A stretch of DNA of 64,000 nt from assembly GCA_013398955.1 (NCBI GenBank), contig VWPU01013461.1, positions 56,392 through 120,391 on the forward strand, written 5' to 3'. Every line of letters starts with the position of its first letter. Position 1 is the stretch's first letter. Under the pieces are notes generated by a model that was not told the DNA's origin, ran no database searches, and saw only the letters and a program-made list of their open reading frames with translations. Origin of the DNA: Callaeas wilsoni. Its lineage: Eukaryota; Chordata; Aves; Passeriformes; Callaeidae. Position numbers and translations under genes: made by a program. This document shows, one piece after another, positions 48,884 to 61,100 of this stretch.

Positions 48884-48906
48884 GGGGGTGGGAGAATGGG
48901 GAGGGG
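48884..48906 (+). other. G-quadruplex motif
   Basis: G5-T-G3-AGAAT-G4-A-G4: four G-runs with loops of 1, 5 and 1 nt on the plus strand, which is the non-template strand if the presumed intron is transcribed. Confidence 0.8.
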
Positions 48907-51900
48907 AAGTTCTAGCATATGAATCAGATTACTGATGTACTCTGACATGTATTGCTCTCCCTTCATAGTTTTTCTTAATGTAGAGCTCATGTTGAACGTG
49001 ATGTCACACACAATTTATGACAAAATCTCTAATCCTCCTTACCATCAACATTATATGGTATTTCTTCTTTTCCTGACATGACCGTTGTTTGGACTTCAAT
49101 GCTACGTTTGCATGGAAATCCAACTGCATCTGCAGTTATAAGACACTTCCTGGTGAAGTTTTTCGGTATTTTTGTGGTGATAGACTGCTCCTGTGATCCA
49201 TGGTTGAAGTGCTCCCAAAGCACACCCATAAATCAGCCTGTGGCATGCTTAGTTATCTTTAAGATGCTTTAGAAAATTAAGTTCTTTATCAGTAAGTCTT
49301 CTGGTCCCTGTTTGGGAACTATTATTATTTTGGTCTGCCATGCGATGCTTATGACAAGCAATTTCACAACAGTGAGAGAAATGGGGTTAACGTGCTGGGC
49401 TTGTTATAATAATTTTGAAACATTGTTTCTTTTTTATATTTTTGTGAATAAAAAACATTACTGTGCTATCAGTTAGAAAATAAGAGATTGCTTGCTGTGC
49501 TTTTATTAGCATGCTTTGGGATAATGCAATTCTTTATAGGCTGCTTTTCCTGATAAGATTATGCAAAGGCTACTGGCTACGTAGTAATTTTTTTCGTCAG
49601 GCTTGTTATGAAAAGTCTGTAAAAGCATATTTCTCCAATCTGCTGTGTATTGACTAAGCATCCAATACCAGTATCGATTTTAAAATTGATCTTTTCACTG
49701 ATAAAGGATTTGAAGCTCAAGATTCCGTATCTCAGTAGGCTTCTGCCTCTTTATGTTTGTAGCCAGTGCTGACAATCTGCTGGCATATGTCTTTTGTTGC
49801 TGTTGAAGTCTCACTACAAGTCTCATGAAGAAGGCTTTTATAATTCTTTTTATCTCTGGAATTCCCAGTTCCAATAAATTGAATTGGGCTTGTGTGTGTA
49901 GTTTTCCTCTCCTACTCTGAAAAGCTGCTGAGTTTATAATATTAAGCTTCAGATTTCATTTAATTTGGGTTTCTCTCTAAAGTTAATCTGAGGTTTTACA
50001 GAGGATGAGTTTCCATATTAAAATTAATTGTAGAATTTTCCTGCTAAAATGGTGTTTTTTACGAATAAATGCAAAACCCCAACAAACAAAAACCATGAAC
50101 ACAAAAGTTTTCCATCTTTAATTAATGGTTGTTTGTCTTGTCTTCAGCTATAAGCTTCCATGCTTTAGTTTCATGACTTACTTGGGTCCTGAATTACGTT
50201 GAAGCAGTGGCTGTAATTGAGACAGTTTGCAGAATGTGTTGTAGTGCCTAAACCTGGTAGCTGAATAGGGTACCAGGAACTGGACACAATTCAGGACACT
50301 GAAAAACAGATGATTTACTCTAGGTACCTTTCACCTGGATTTCCATTATGAACAGTGTTCTGTGAGCTGTTTGCCCTGGTGCAGATGATTTTGTTCTGGG
50401 GGGTTGGCATTTTACAAATAAAGTCATCTAAGGCAGAGCTTTGTCGTCAGCAAAGTCTGTGTCTCAAGACTGAGTTTAAAGAAGTATTCTTGAATCTAGT
50501 CAGCATTTTAAAATATACCTTCCACAGTCACATATAGACCACCATATCTTGTTCTGTTTAAAGACAACTCTCAGGCATTGAAATCTGGTTGTTGGCAACT
50601 ATTCAATTAGTTAAGAAACAATATAATAGAGGCTCAAATTGCTTGAATATACTGCCAGCTTTGCAAAGCTGATCCTAGCCCTATAGGTTTCTCTAGTTCT
50701 GTCTGAATCTAGCTATCTGAACAAGAAACTTTAAAATCCTGTGTAATCAGGCATATAGAATTCTATAAAATTATTACTATCAATAATAAGATTATTATTA
50801 TTTACAGTAATATTTAGTTCTTCTTCATAACCATGAACAAAATAATACTGAGTTTGGTATGATAATTTTTTTTCTAAGGCAGAGAAGACTTGCCCAACTT
50901 GAGGATCTTTCTCAAGGACATTGTGAATGTTCCTTAACCTTACCATGAAAGGGAAAGATTATTTTCTGTATAGTGGAGGCAACACTTTCAGCTCATATCA
51001 CCAGCTTGGGAAGCTTCCTGGCTTCAGAGAATTGTTACAAGCATATTAGAAATACAGTTGTAGTTTCTGCAGTATGCACATGTGTAAACTACTCAAATTG
51101 CATGAGGCTTGTTGATTCTTGTTGTTTAAAATGAGGTGGTTAATGCAGATCTGCTGAATTCTGTACTTAGAGATGAAGGCATTGTTCCACCACAACAGAG
51201 ATCACTCAGGGTCTGTCACAGCCTCTGGCCTTCTCTCTGTGGCAAAGGCTTTTCTTGTCTCTAGAAACAATTTTCAAAAAATACACGTTTCTTAGCTCCC
51301 ATTTATATGTACATTTGTAACTTTATTATTTTGAGAATTTCTTCTTTTTTTTTTTAAATTTCAATAAGAAGGCAAGGTTTTATACTGGAGAGGGTTATTT
51401 GACAGTGTAACCTTACTTTTAATGGGAATACAAACATCAGCTCTTTTACATTCTAGGGTGGAATGATTTGACTTTAATAAGAAGATGGAGGGTGGCTCTC
51501 AGCCTACTTTGAAGTATCAGTAGATCTTTCAACTTTTCTCCTAGACTTTGAATACACAAGATTCATGACTTCATTTCCCTATCAGTGCTGCCTTTTAAAA
51601 TTGTGGCAGCAGGAACAGTATGTGTAGACAGTGGAAGCGTTTCCTTCTTCAGAATATGTTTCTGAAGACTATCCATTTTGTGGAATGAAACTTTTCAGTC
51701 ATTAGCATGATGTCTATACCTTTGTTTATCTCAGTTATTAGCCAAATGTGTCCAGCTATGTAGTCATAGGATTGTGTGAATGTAAAAGGTTGGAATTATT
51801 TCAGCGCCAATGGTAAGGAAACTTGGAGCAATTAGATGTATGTCTGAACCCTCTGACATGTGATCCTAAGGAAACCCTTTTAGTTTACTCACTAGATATA

Positions 51901-54900
51901 TTTGAGATTACAGCTGTATTTTACAGTACCATCATGCTTAAACTGTTTAAAGTAGTTACAGTGATGTCTTATTGATTTTAAAGAAATGCTTGTCTTATTA
52001 GAGAGATTTGTTGTCTAGTGGCAGCCCAAATAGAAAACCCCCATGCTGTCATTTCTCTAAAAAATATCGTGATTGAAGATGCTTAAAGGGAGACTTTTCC
52101 ATCCTGTACTCTACCATTACTGCAGTAGCCTGTTGCACTGGCTTTGTTGTTTTGACAGGGATAAAGATGCAGCAAACACTTCGCCCTCTTAGTACTCGCT
52201 ATGCTTCTGGGCAGGAAATCAGAAGCCTTCATTTCAGTATAGGATATAAATGTCAAGTATTCAGTGCAAGAACAAAACGAAGTGAGGGTAATGGTCAGAC
52301 AGCAATGCCATGTTAGTATTTCTAAGTTTTAGCTATATTTAGCTATTCCTTCCATTTGCTTCAGACACTCTCTTTCTTTGAGAGGAAAACAAAATGCTTC
52401 TGATCACTTGACTTCTCCAGTGGTAGGCAAGACATTACCACAGGGCAAATGGTTAATTGGTCAAACCTTGTGAAAATAGTGCACTTTGTTGGTGAAATAC
52501 GTGTTTGCCTTTTTGCCAGTGAACCCTGCAGTGCCGGTGAGCAGGAACCAGGATGTGTGAGTGTGCTGTGTCGCATCCTGGGTGCAGCTGGAGAGTGCTG
52601 TGGTTAGGCAGTGTGCATGGCCCAGAGAGGAGTCAGTTTGGTGGCTGTGAGCACCGTGTGCCTGGAAGGACACTGTACCTGCAATTTTCTAACCACTTCT
52701 GGACTTTTGCTCTGAATGCAAGAGCTCAGACACAGGAGGGAATGTGAATTGGCTTTCCTGAACCCTCTGACAGTGCTGTCTCACTGTTACAGATGGGCAG
52801 AGACAGGAATGCCTGTTAAGACCCTCTAATGCTGCTGCAGTCTCCTCCAGTGAGGAAAGGAGGTCACAGCATGCACAGGGCAGTGCTGCTGTGAGCTCAG
52901 CCTATCCACATGCTGTGCTTGAAATCTGTTTCAAGTCTCATTAGTGAGGAATCCCCACTGTAGCCACTGTCTGCAGGTAGTGTGGTTTGGCCCTCCTGAG
53001 CCACAGTGAAAGTATTGAATGCTGGTTTGCTGATGAGCCTCTTCACAGGATCCATGGCTAACCACTTAATGCATGAAAATAGTGTTATTTTTGGTGGTAG
53101 TTTTTCTGCTGTATTTCTTCCTGCTCCCTCCATCATCTGTGAATGCTGTTCTTTGACAATTTGATGGACTACATTTGACGGACACCTTGCAGTGCTCTGA
53201 CTTTGGTTCTAATTCCAGATGTAATTTTCTCTGCTTTCATTTTTCTCCTCTGAAGTAAGTGTGGCACTGCTTCTTCTGCTTTCACAGAACATTATGAAAT
53301 CCCCCAGTGAAGTCCATTTTCTAAGGGATGTGGATGTGTTGTGTTGTTTCCTGTGGGTGGATCCTGTAGGTAAAAAGTTTCCATGGAAACAATAAGCCTT
53401 TACGCTTTTACTGTTCCCACATAATCATGAAAGTTCTGTGCATACGATACGGTTTGGATCAACTTATTTCTTATGTGGAGACTCCATGTTTTTTGCCATT
53501 TTAAGCTTTGTTTAAAATATAAATGTTAGTCACTTACCTTTTGTGCATGTGTTGAGTGTGGTTGAGAATTTGAACTACTTGTTTCACTGTCCATTTAAAA
53601 TTTCTGAATATTAACACATAAGAACTAAAATCATAAGTTATAAAAAATTGGAAGACTAATAGTAGAAGTTGATGTCTTATAATTGTTTGAGTGGGGATTT
53701 TTTTTAGTCAACAATACAGTCTTTACTTTCTGTGATTTATATGATCATAAATCATGTTACTGCTCTTCTGTGTCTTTAGCAGATAGGTGTAAGGGCAGTT
53801 TAACATTTTCATAAATTATTTCAACGTTCTGGTGTTCCAATCAGGCTCACAGTCTATATTTCTGATAACATAAAACACTCACTAGACTGGTCATGATAGT
53901 GCTGTCAAACCAAATGTGCCAGGAGTTAAAAAGAATCACCATTTAAAAAGATGGTAGGCTGAAAGATCATCATTTAGAATTGCCTACTTCAAAATATTTC
54001 AAATGAAAGAAAAAGTCAAGCCATTCAGAATATGTTTTGCGTATTTTCACAGATTGTGTTATCAAGCTTTTTCTCTGCAATCTTAATTGCAAGGCAATGG
54101 CTTGTAAGAGAAATTTGGCATTCTTGCCTAATAATACAACTCTAAGTATGTGCATTACTTTTTTTTCTTCCAGAGGTTTCATGGTTTCATCATCTGCCAC
54201 CAGCTAACCTGGAGAGAAGATTTTGAGTTCATTTAAGATCTTAATATAGAAATCTGTACTTCTGAATTGCTGCTGCTCAGGTGTTCTAGGAGAAATATGA
54301 CAGAATCAGTTTTCTCTCTGAGGCTAATGTAACCTTTATTGTCAACCAGCTAAGCTTAAACAAATAGATTATGGCATGACTGGGAATAGCTACTCTGCTG
54401 CCACACTTCACAATGCTGCCATACACAAGTGACCAACCTGTTCTATGAAACTTTGAGGTATCACTTTTGTGTCTGCTCTGAAAAGAATGGTTAACCTCCA
54501 GCATTTTGCTAAACTCAATTTATTCTGAATTAGGGGAAAATTTAAACATCTGATGATTGGGTTGTTGATTCATATGTTTTTTGCTAAAATGATTACTCCA
54601 GTTAATAGAGGTGTCTCTGTATGGTAACTTAATGTACAGATAAGTTAAGTGCAGGTGAAGTGTGTCTGACTGAAGCTAAACTAAGCTCTTCAATGTGACT
54701 TCTGTTTTGTTCTCATTTATTTTTTTCATTTGGAAGCCCTACATTAAGACTTGATACTTTCTGGTGTGCAGAAGCATCTTCTATTTGCCATTCACTTTCT
54801 GTCAGTGTTTGGCACTGAGTAGAATCAGAAGGGTGGAACATTTAAGATAGAAATGATGTACTACAAATACTAGTAGTGAAGTATTACTCTGTTCAAAATA

Positions 54901-55483
54901 AAAACAACCAAACCTTGCTGATGTTCTAGCTCTTCTATGAAGTAATTAGTCAAAGTAGAAATAGCCTTGAAATCAAACATTTTGACTGCAAAATAGGTTT
55001 TATATCTCCTTACATTACTGATAATGAACATTTTGATGACGCTGAAAATAATGAGGTAATATTATGTGTCATGTAAGTTTAAGTGGCATTATATGACATA
55101 ACAGCATATCTGAGTTCTCATGTCTTGTAGTGCAAATTCCCAATTTTATGCTACTTCAGTTTAATGAGAGAAAAACTAAACGGTATTTCTTTGGTCTTTA
55201 CTCTGCCTGAATTGCTGCTAAAATATTTAGTGGTGAACTACCATTTCAGACCTAATTTGTAGAAACAGATTCACTGACTGTCCTACCCATGATGAAGAAG
55301 AACAAAGAAACATTTATCATTATTCGTTTGTATGTTTTCTTTCATTATTTGCTTGGCATGGTCTGTGTGCTGAGGGCTTCTCAGTTGTTAATTGTGCTGT
55401 CTTTTATGGCCTAGATTGACTGTTGGAGCTATGTTCAATATATTATCTGAGTAATTAGCCTTTTTTAAAATAAAGATTTTTGG

Positions 55484-55610
55484 GAGGGGGTGTGGTGTTT
55501 GGCGGGGTTTTTTTTTGTTGGCTTTTGGGTGTTTTTTTTTTGTTTTGTTTTGGTTTTGGGCTTTTGTTTTTTTGTTTTGATTGGTTTGGTTTAGTTGTTT
55601 TTTTTTTCCC
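55484..55610 (+). repeat. G/T-only low-complexity tract
   Basis: About 125 bp of almost only G and T, with several T8-T10 runs separated by GGGG, GGG and TTTTGG units. The 123-codon frame through it is an artefact of this composition. The C-free strand is the same strand as at 9596-9678. Confidence 0.9.
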
Positions 55611-57559
55611 ACATGGTGAGCTTTGGCTGTTTTACATCATTGGTACCTTTGCTTTATCTAATGGGCTTGATTATCTCTGTTTATTGTATGTAGGAGTAAT
55701 TTTCATTAAAAAATTAGTTCTACAAGGAATGTTAAATCTGTTCTATGCCAGTGTATGGATTGTTTTTCTGTCTCTTCCAACAATTTGCAGGGTCTTGTTT
55801 TTCATGGTAATTCCAAAGGGGTTTTTTTATGCCTCATGGAACTACGTGTGATGTAATTTCTCTAAAACTGTAACAAATTGAGACCATCAGATATGGGCTA
55901 AAAGCACCTTCAAGATAATCATGAAAAGTATTTACTTGTGACTGACAGAGAATCAAGTTTTGAAAAACTTGAACCTTGAGCAAAGACTTGCCCAAATTTA
56001 CTCCTTTTTTGATGGAAAACGTGGAGGAAGGGTGGCAGTTTCAGGGTAAAGAACACGTCTATTTTATGCACAAAGCAACAGGGAACCTTTAGTAGGTGTC
56101 CTCCTAAAGTCAGTCACATTTGGTATAATGTTAGGGCCTCCAAAAACCACATTATGAAACACTGGCCTTTACTTCTGCACCTGAAAATATATGTCTGAAT
56201 AGCAATTATTTGTCATGCATGTAAAATTGTGGATATGAAAACAGCAGAGCGTGTCACTAGGAAAATAAATTCTAAGCACTTTGTGCATGGAGTAGATGCT
56301 CCATAAAATTTATCTTACAGAAAAGGAAGTAAATGCATGGGCTGTAAAGTGTGCAGCAGGGATGCCAACTGTAATTTTGCCTATTTTTTTTCTGTGTAAG
56401 AACAAAAGGTTCAAAGGAGAAAAACTTTCAAAAAATGCCCACTTTGCAGAGCTGAGCAGGTGGTAGAAGGTGCCTCTTGACAAAGCTGGCCACGCTGATC
56501 CTATTATTACTATGAATTTGTATAACTTTCATGACTGTTGGAGAGCAGCAGTCTGCAGCTGGAAGATGCCAGGTGTATGTGCCTGCAAGTCTCCGGTGTC
56601 TGACTTCTGTGTGCAGAAGTCTCTGGCATGTGTCAAAGATGATGGTAGTTCTCTGACATAATTACTTTTTCCCAGTGTCAAGGGCATCTGAACCTATTTC
56701 TGCAATTACATTTAAAAGTTTTTTGGGTTTTGTTTGTTTTAATGGGAAACTTTCTTGAAGAAAGACTGAAATTACGCACAAAAGATGAAGCTATAACTCA
56801 TTAAATAATTAAAGATAGATTGAAAACTACCATTTCAAACAGAAAAAAACATTGAAGCTCGTGATCAAGCATTTAGAATGTCTGTATTATTTTTACCTAG
56901 CATATGTGGAATTGATGAGTGGGAAATTGTTTTCAAATATTTCTCAACATCAATGCTTAATCTTTGTGCATTCTCCGTATGTATTGTCCATGACTGCATA
57001 AAGTCAATACCTCTCTGTCTATATGACATTTAGAAATGAAGCTTAATGATACCTATTATGTTTTTAGCTTTCAGATTTGGAGCAGTTGTTAAATGCAGAG
57101 TTGTCTGACAGCATGACGTGTTTGCAGAATTTTCAGTTAATACTAAATACTACTTAATCAGTGTGAGATATGTTTTAATTTACAGAACTTTAAAAAGAAA
57201 CCTATAGACATGAAACAGGGAGAGGATGCTAGGGATTCTTGATTGTAATATTTGATGATCCAGTAGTTCCCACTTCTCAGTAATATAGTTAAAATGTGAT
57301 GATGGCAAAATGTATTTAACCTGAGTGATTTTTGAAGTATGTGTTATTGCATTTTGAGGTCCCCCAGAGTGCAAAATAAATTGCCATTTCTTAGAGATAT
57401 TATTGTAGATTTAATGTGGGAAAGTTCACATAAAATAGAACCTTCTAGAGGAGAAAAAAAAAAAGTATTTTCCCAGGGGAATATAGGTTGGTACCTGCAA
57501 GAACAGGGGCGCACCATGGCATAAAAGTATTTGGTAAAAAAATATAAACTGAATTGCAA

Positions 57560-58110
57560 AACAAAATGGTAGAGCGGGTTGACAGCAATTTCTGTTGCAA
57601 GATTTCTTTTCTATGAAATTGGCAGGAACTGTAACAACGCACACACTGACCAAGGCTCCTGCCCCTCTGGCCCAGCTGAGTGGCACCATAGCCTGGGGGC
57701 GGAGGGCAGTTGCTCCAAGGGGTCCATGTGCTCAGTTCTAGCTTGCAGCTGGCTTTTTTGAGTAGCCAGCTGTTCCACATCAGACTCAGCCTTCTGCATG
57801 GTTTTTGGCACCCATAGAGGGCTTCTCATTGACAGAGACCTTTCTCCACTTTTTATTGGCTCCTGATGTAAGTGGTCAGGTTAAAACGCCAGTTGCTTCA
57901 CTGCTGTTATGGCCCCCAGCTAATCTCTTTGATTTTTTTCCCATGGATCTGAGGGCAATTCGTGGTTTTTTCCTGGGTTACTAAGACTCTCTGGTCTCTC
58001 ACCACGAAGACATTAAAACGACATGAAGTTGTATGACAGCTTTATTTTCTTCCCTAGCATAGCTGTGAAAGAAGATAGGCCCTCTGATTTGGCAGAGATT
58101 TGGGTCAGCC
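57560..58110 (-). mobile_element. GC-richer insert, possibly a degraded retroelement (LTR-like)
   Basis: This block differs from its AT-rich surroundings in composition. On the minus strand an AATAAA at about 58050 is followed by CTTCGTGGTGAGAGACCAGAG (near 58005-57985), which resembles the R-U5 part of a retroviral LTR. Further on, GCTGGGGGCCATAACAGC could be a decayed primer-binding site. Then come open frames (57829-57611: KAESDVEQLATQKSQLQART, an amphipathic, coiled-coil-like stretch). I cannot match it to a named family, and no second LTR or pol block is visible. It could instead be a processed pseudogene or unique sequence. Confidence 0.3.
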
Positions 58111-61100
58111 TTCCCCATGCCGTTTACATGTTTTATCAGGGACAATTATATTTGTTTTTCAAATTGTCATCTGGTTGGTAGGCATACCTGTGGTTCAGAC
58201 CTTGTTTTATCTGAGTGATGCCTTCAAGTAAGCTTCGCCCCATGACACACTCGTATATGTGTGTCCGTACAAGTGTTTTTTTCAGGAAGCTTACTAAGAT
58301 AACAAATTGGCAGTATTTGTAGTTAATGTTATTCAACACTTTTCATTATGAAGGTGTTTTTTCTTGCTAAAAGTCTTGCTGAGCTTTAACTCTTCGGCCC
58401 AAATGCTCTGTGCTGTCTCTGAGTTAAAAAGATTCAGAAGAGGTGATACAGGTATGTCCCTGAATAAAACTAGGAAAATTACTTGCTTTGATCATGTTGC
58501 AGATTTAAAGTGAAAACATAATTGAAGTTTCTAGTCTTTGCTTACCTTTTGTTGATAGTATTTTCTAAGTAAATCTGCTAAAACAACAACAAAATATTAC
58601 AACAATGAAAAAAAAAGTTACTGGTTTCTTCTCTAAAGTATTAATTAAAAAAACACCTTTCAGAATACCTTGAGAATACACTCTAAGTATGACTTAACTT
58701 TTAATTTTTTTTTTTTTTTAGTTTCATCATACAGTGGCAAAAAATTTAATTCGAAATTAATTATAGCATGATTTTTTTGTGGTTTGAAATTTTCTAAATA
58801 GGAAATAGGCAAGATGAATTTACATAGTAAACAGATCAAGGTGTATTTTATTTGCTTTTTTTTTTCAGTATGATTTTTGCAACTTCTGACATTATCTGTC
58901 TTTTTGATTCTTGTGTCAAACATTCAAATTTGGTAGTTGTCTTTTTGCCATAATTTAGCACTGAAATAAGTTGTATGTGACATGTGTGACATGTAGTGAC
59001 TGACAGCTGTTAAGATAATACTCTCGTTTAAATTCTTGCATGAGCCACAAACTGTTAAGTAATTTATGTGCTATCCCTTTACTTTCCTTTCATTTAATTG
59101 TAGTAAGTCACGTACCAAAATTTGATCTTTATTTAAAAGTTCGTCTCTTCAGTTCCTGGTTTAATTTCAGTGTAATGGCTTTTCTGATAGTGCAGATAGT
59201 GCTGTTAAGTCAAAATGGTGATACATACTGTGTGAAGTATATATTACTGGTTAATAAAGCAACTCCCATCTACCTGTAATTGATTTATGGGTAGATATTA
59301 TTTGCATAAGTCTCCTGACATAGGTCTCTCATTTGAAGTGCTTTTATACCCAACTGTAGTTTCACAGCTTTTGTTTCTGCAGTGAGGCCCTTCATTTTCT
59401 GTTTTGTCTAATGATGCAGTTAAATGCTGGTTTCTAACACAGAGTGGTTTAATAATTTGTCTGACCAAATAACACAAGAACATTATTTTCATTGTATTTT
59501 GAGGGTTGGCACTTCAAACTTTCATCGTCTGGGAGATGTAAAAGATATTGACTATCATAGTTTATATCTGATTCCCCTATCCTTTCTTTCCTTTCTCCTG
59601 TTAGAAAAGACTGTAGCAGAAGGCTAAAAGCCAGCTAACAATTGGCATTATACATATTGTATTTCTTTTTTTTTGTCCCGTAGTAAAATCAGATGAAGAT
59701 GTTGTTAATCAAGCCCATTAAAGTTCCAAATGTGCAGATCATTGCACAGGTTTTGTTTTTGCTTCAACAGACACCCTGTTATTTTACACAAAAGCATGCA
59801 GTACTTTATATTCTTGGGAAGTCATTTGGAAATACTTTATGAGTTTTAAATTTGTTTCAGTATCACTGGTTTTAAAAATCCTGTATTGCTCTCCACAGTT
59901 TGTTATTCAAAGACTTTAAACATCATCTGCTTCTAAAATGCAAAAGACCATGATGCCATTTAAGACTGAACAATAAAAATATAGCTGGACAAGTAAACCA
60001 GCAAAATTTACAGCCCTAATAAACCACGACATATTTGAGAGGCTGATACAGATTTTTATTGTCTTGCACTAGGAATGTAATACTGTAATCCTTATAGCAG
60101 TTCCTTACTATGAATCAGAATTGCAATAAATGAAGACAGAATACAGTTTTGGTAGTTTTGAGTGCCTTTTAATATTATTTGTTAAATACAAAACTGATAG
60201 TTCTCTAGAAAGCTTTAAATCTTTAAACTAGAAAGTAACAAACTTTGTGCTCATCCTAGATCTCTGCACAAAGAGTATAGTTTCTGAGATCTCTTGAGTC
60301 CTTTTTCCGTATATCCAGTGACAAATATGATAATGTTGATCCTAAAAACATTTTCACTGTATTCCTTTTTTCATAATCACTGTACATAACTACAGTGACA
60401 CAAAGATAAATATAAACATGTCTTGCTCAGAAACATAGAGGAAATTAACGAAGAATGAGAAAAAAAGCAGTGCAACAATAAATAAAAGAATTTAGGGAAA
60501 GTGGATCCATTACTGCAGGCCAACTTTACAATTTTATGTATCTTCATTTTACTAAGATCTGTTATTTCTTCTTGCATTTGCATGTGTATTTATATGAAGA
60601 CAATCCAAAGCCTTTATACTAAGCAGAGGCTTAGTCTTAACGAATTTGTGGCTTGTACCAGCTCTTTATTAGGATTTTTATTTTATGTTGAAAATTCAGA
60701 TGCTCTTATGCATCAAGGTGTAAGTTAAGCATGTTACTACTAAAACATTCAGTTAGTTACTTACTGTCCTAATTAAAAGGATTAAAACCATACAAGTTCA
60801 CTGTTTGTTAAAGGAATATGTTTCAGCTGAGGAAAGTAATGGTTTCCAGTTCAAGAATATTTGTTTCTTCACAAAGGGTTGAAGTCCTGTTACGAAATAA
60901 TTGTTAAAAAAGGTGTATCATAATTAGCTCTTTTGAAATTGGTGAATCTTAAAACAATTTACGAGATTTGTTTCTTTTCCCCTACACATAAAGGAGTAAG
61001 TTTATTGATCAACATCTTTGGGAATCAGTAGCAGCAAGAATGCCTTCATTCCCCTGTTGATTAACAACATGATTTTAGTGAAGCAGATGAAGGGAATCTT

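Larger units (their letters stand above)
43164..57540 (+). other. Presumed first intron (5' part), no gene seen
   Basis: This starts with the donor GTAAGAG. Two exon-like segments occur but do not convince. One at 45098-45254 (52 codons, Cys/Trp-rich, GTTG/GTGAGG donor) has the wrong phase for the 43163 donor. One at 47506-47557 has the right phase, but is 52 nt with a modest acceptor. An A16 run lies at 43863-43878 and T-runs near 46312-46336. GC-richer sequence at about 52520-53010 shows no repeat I recognise. No CR1 is seen here. Confidence 0.4.

Noticed and set aside
55480..55851. Open frame of 123 codons, Phe/Gly/Leu-rich
   Set aside because: Its first third is produced by the G/T-only tract; the rest is not recognisable.
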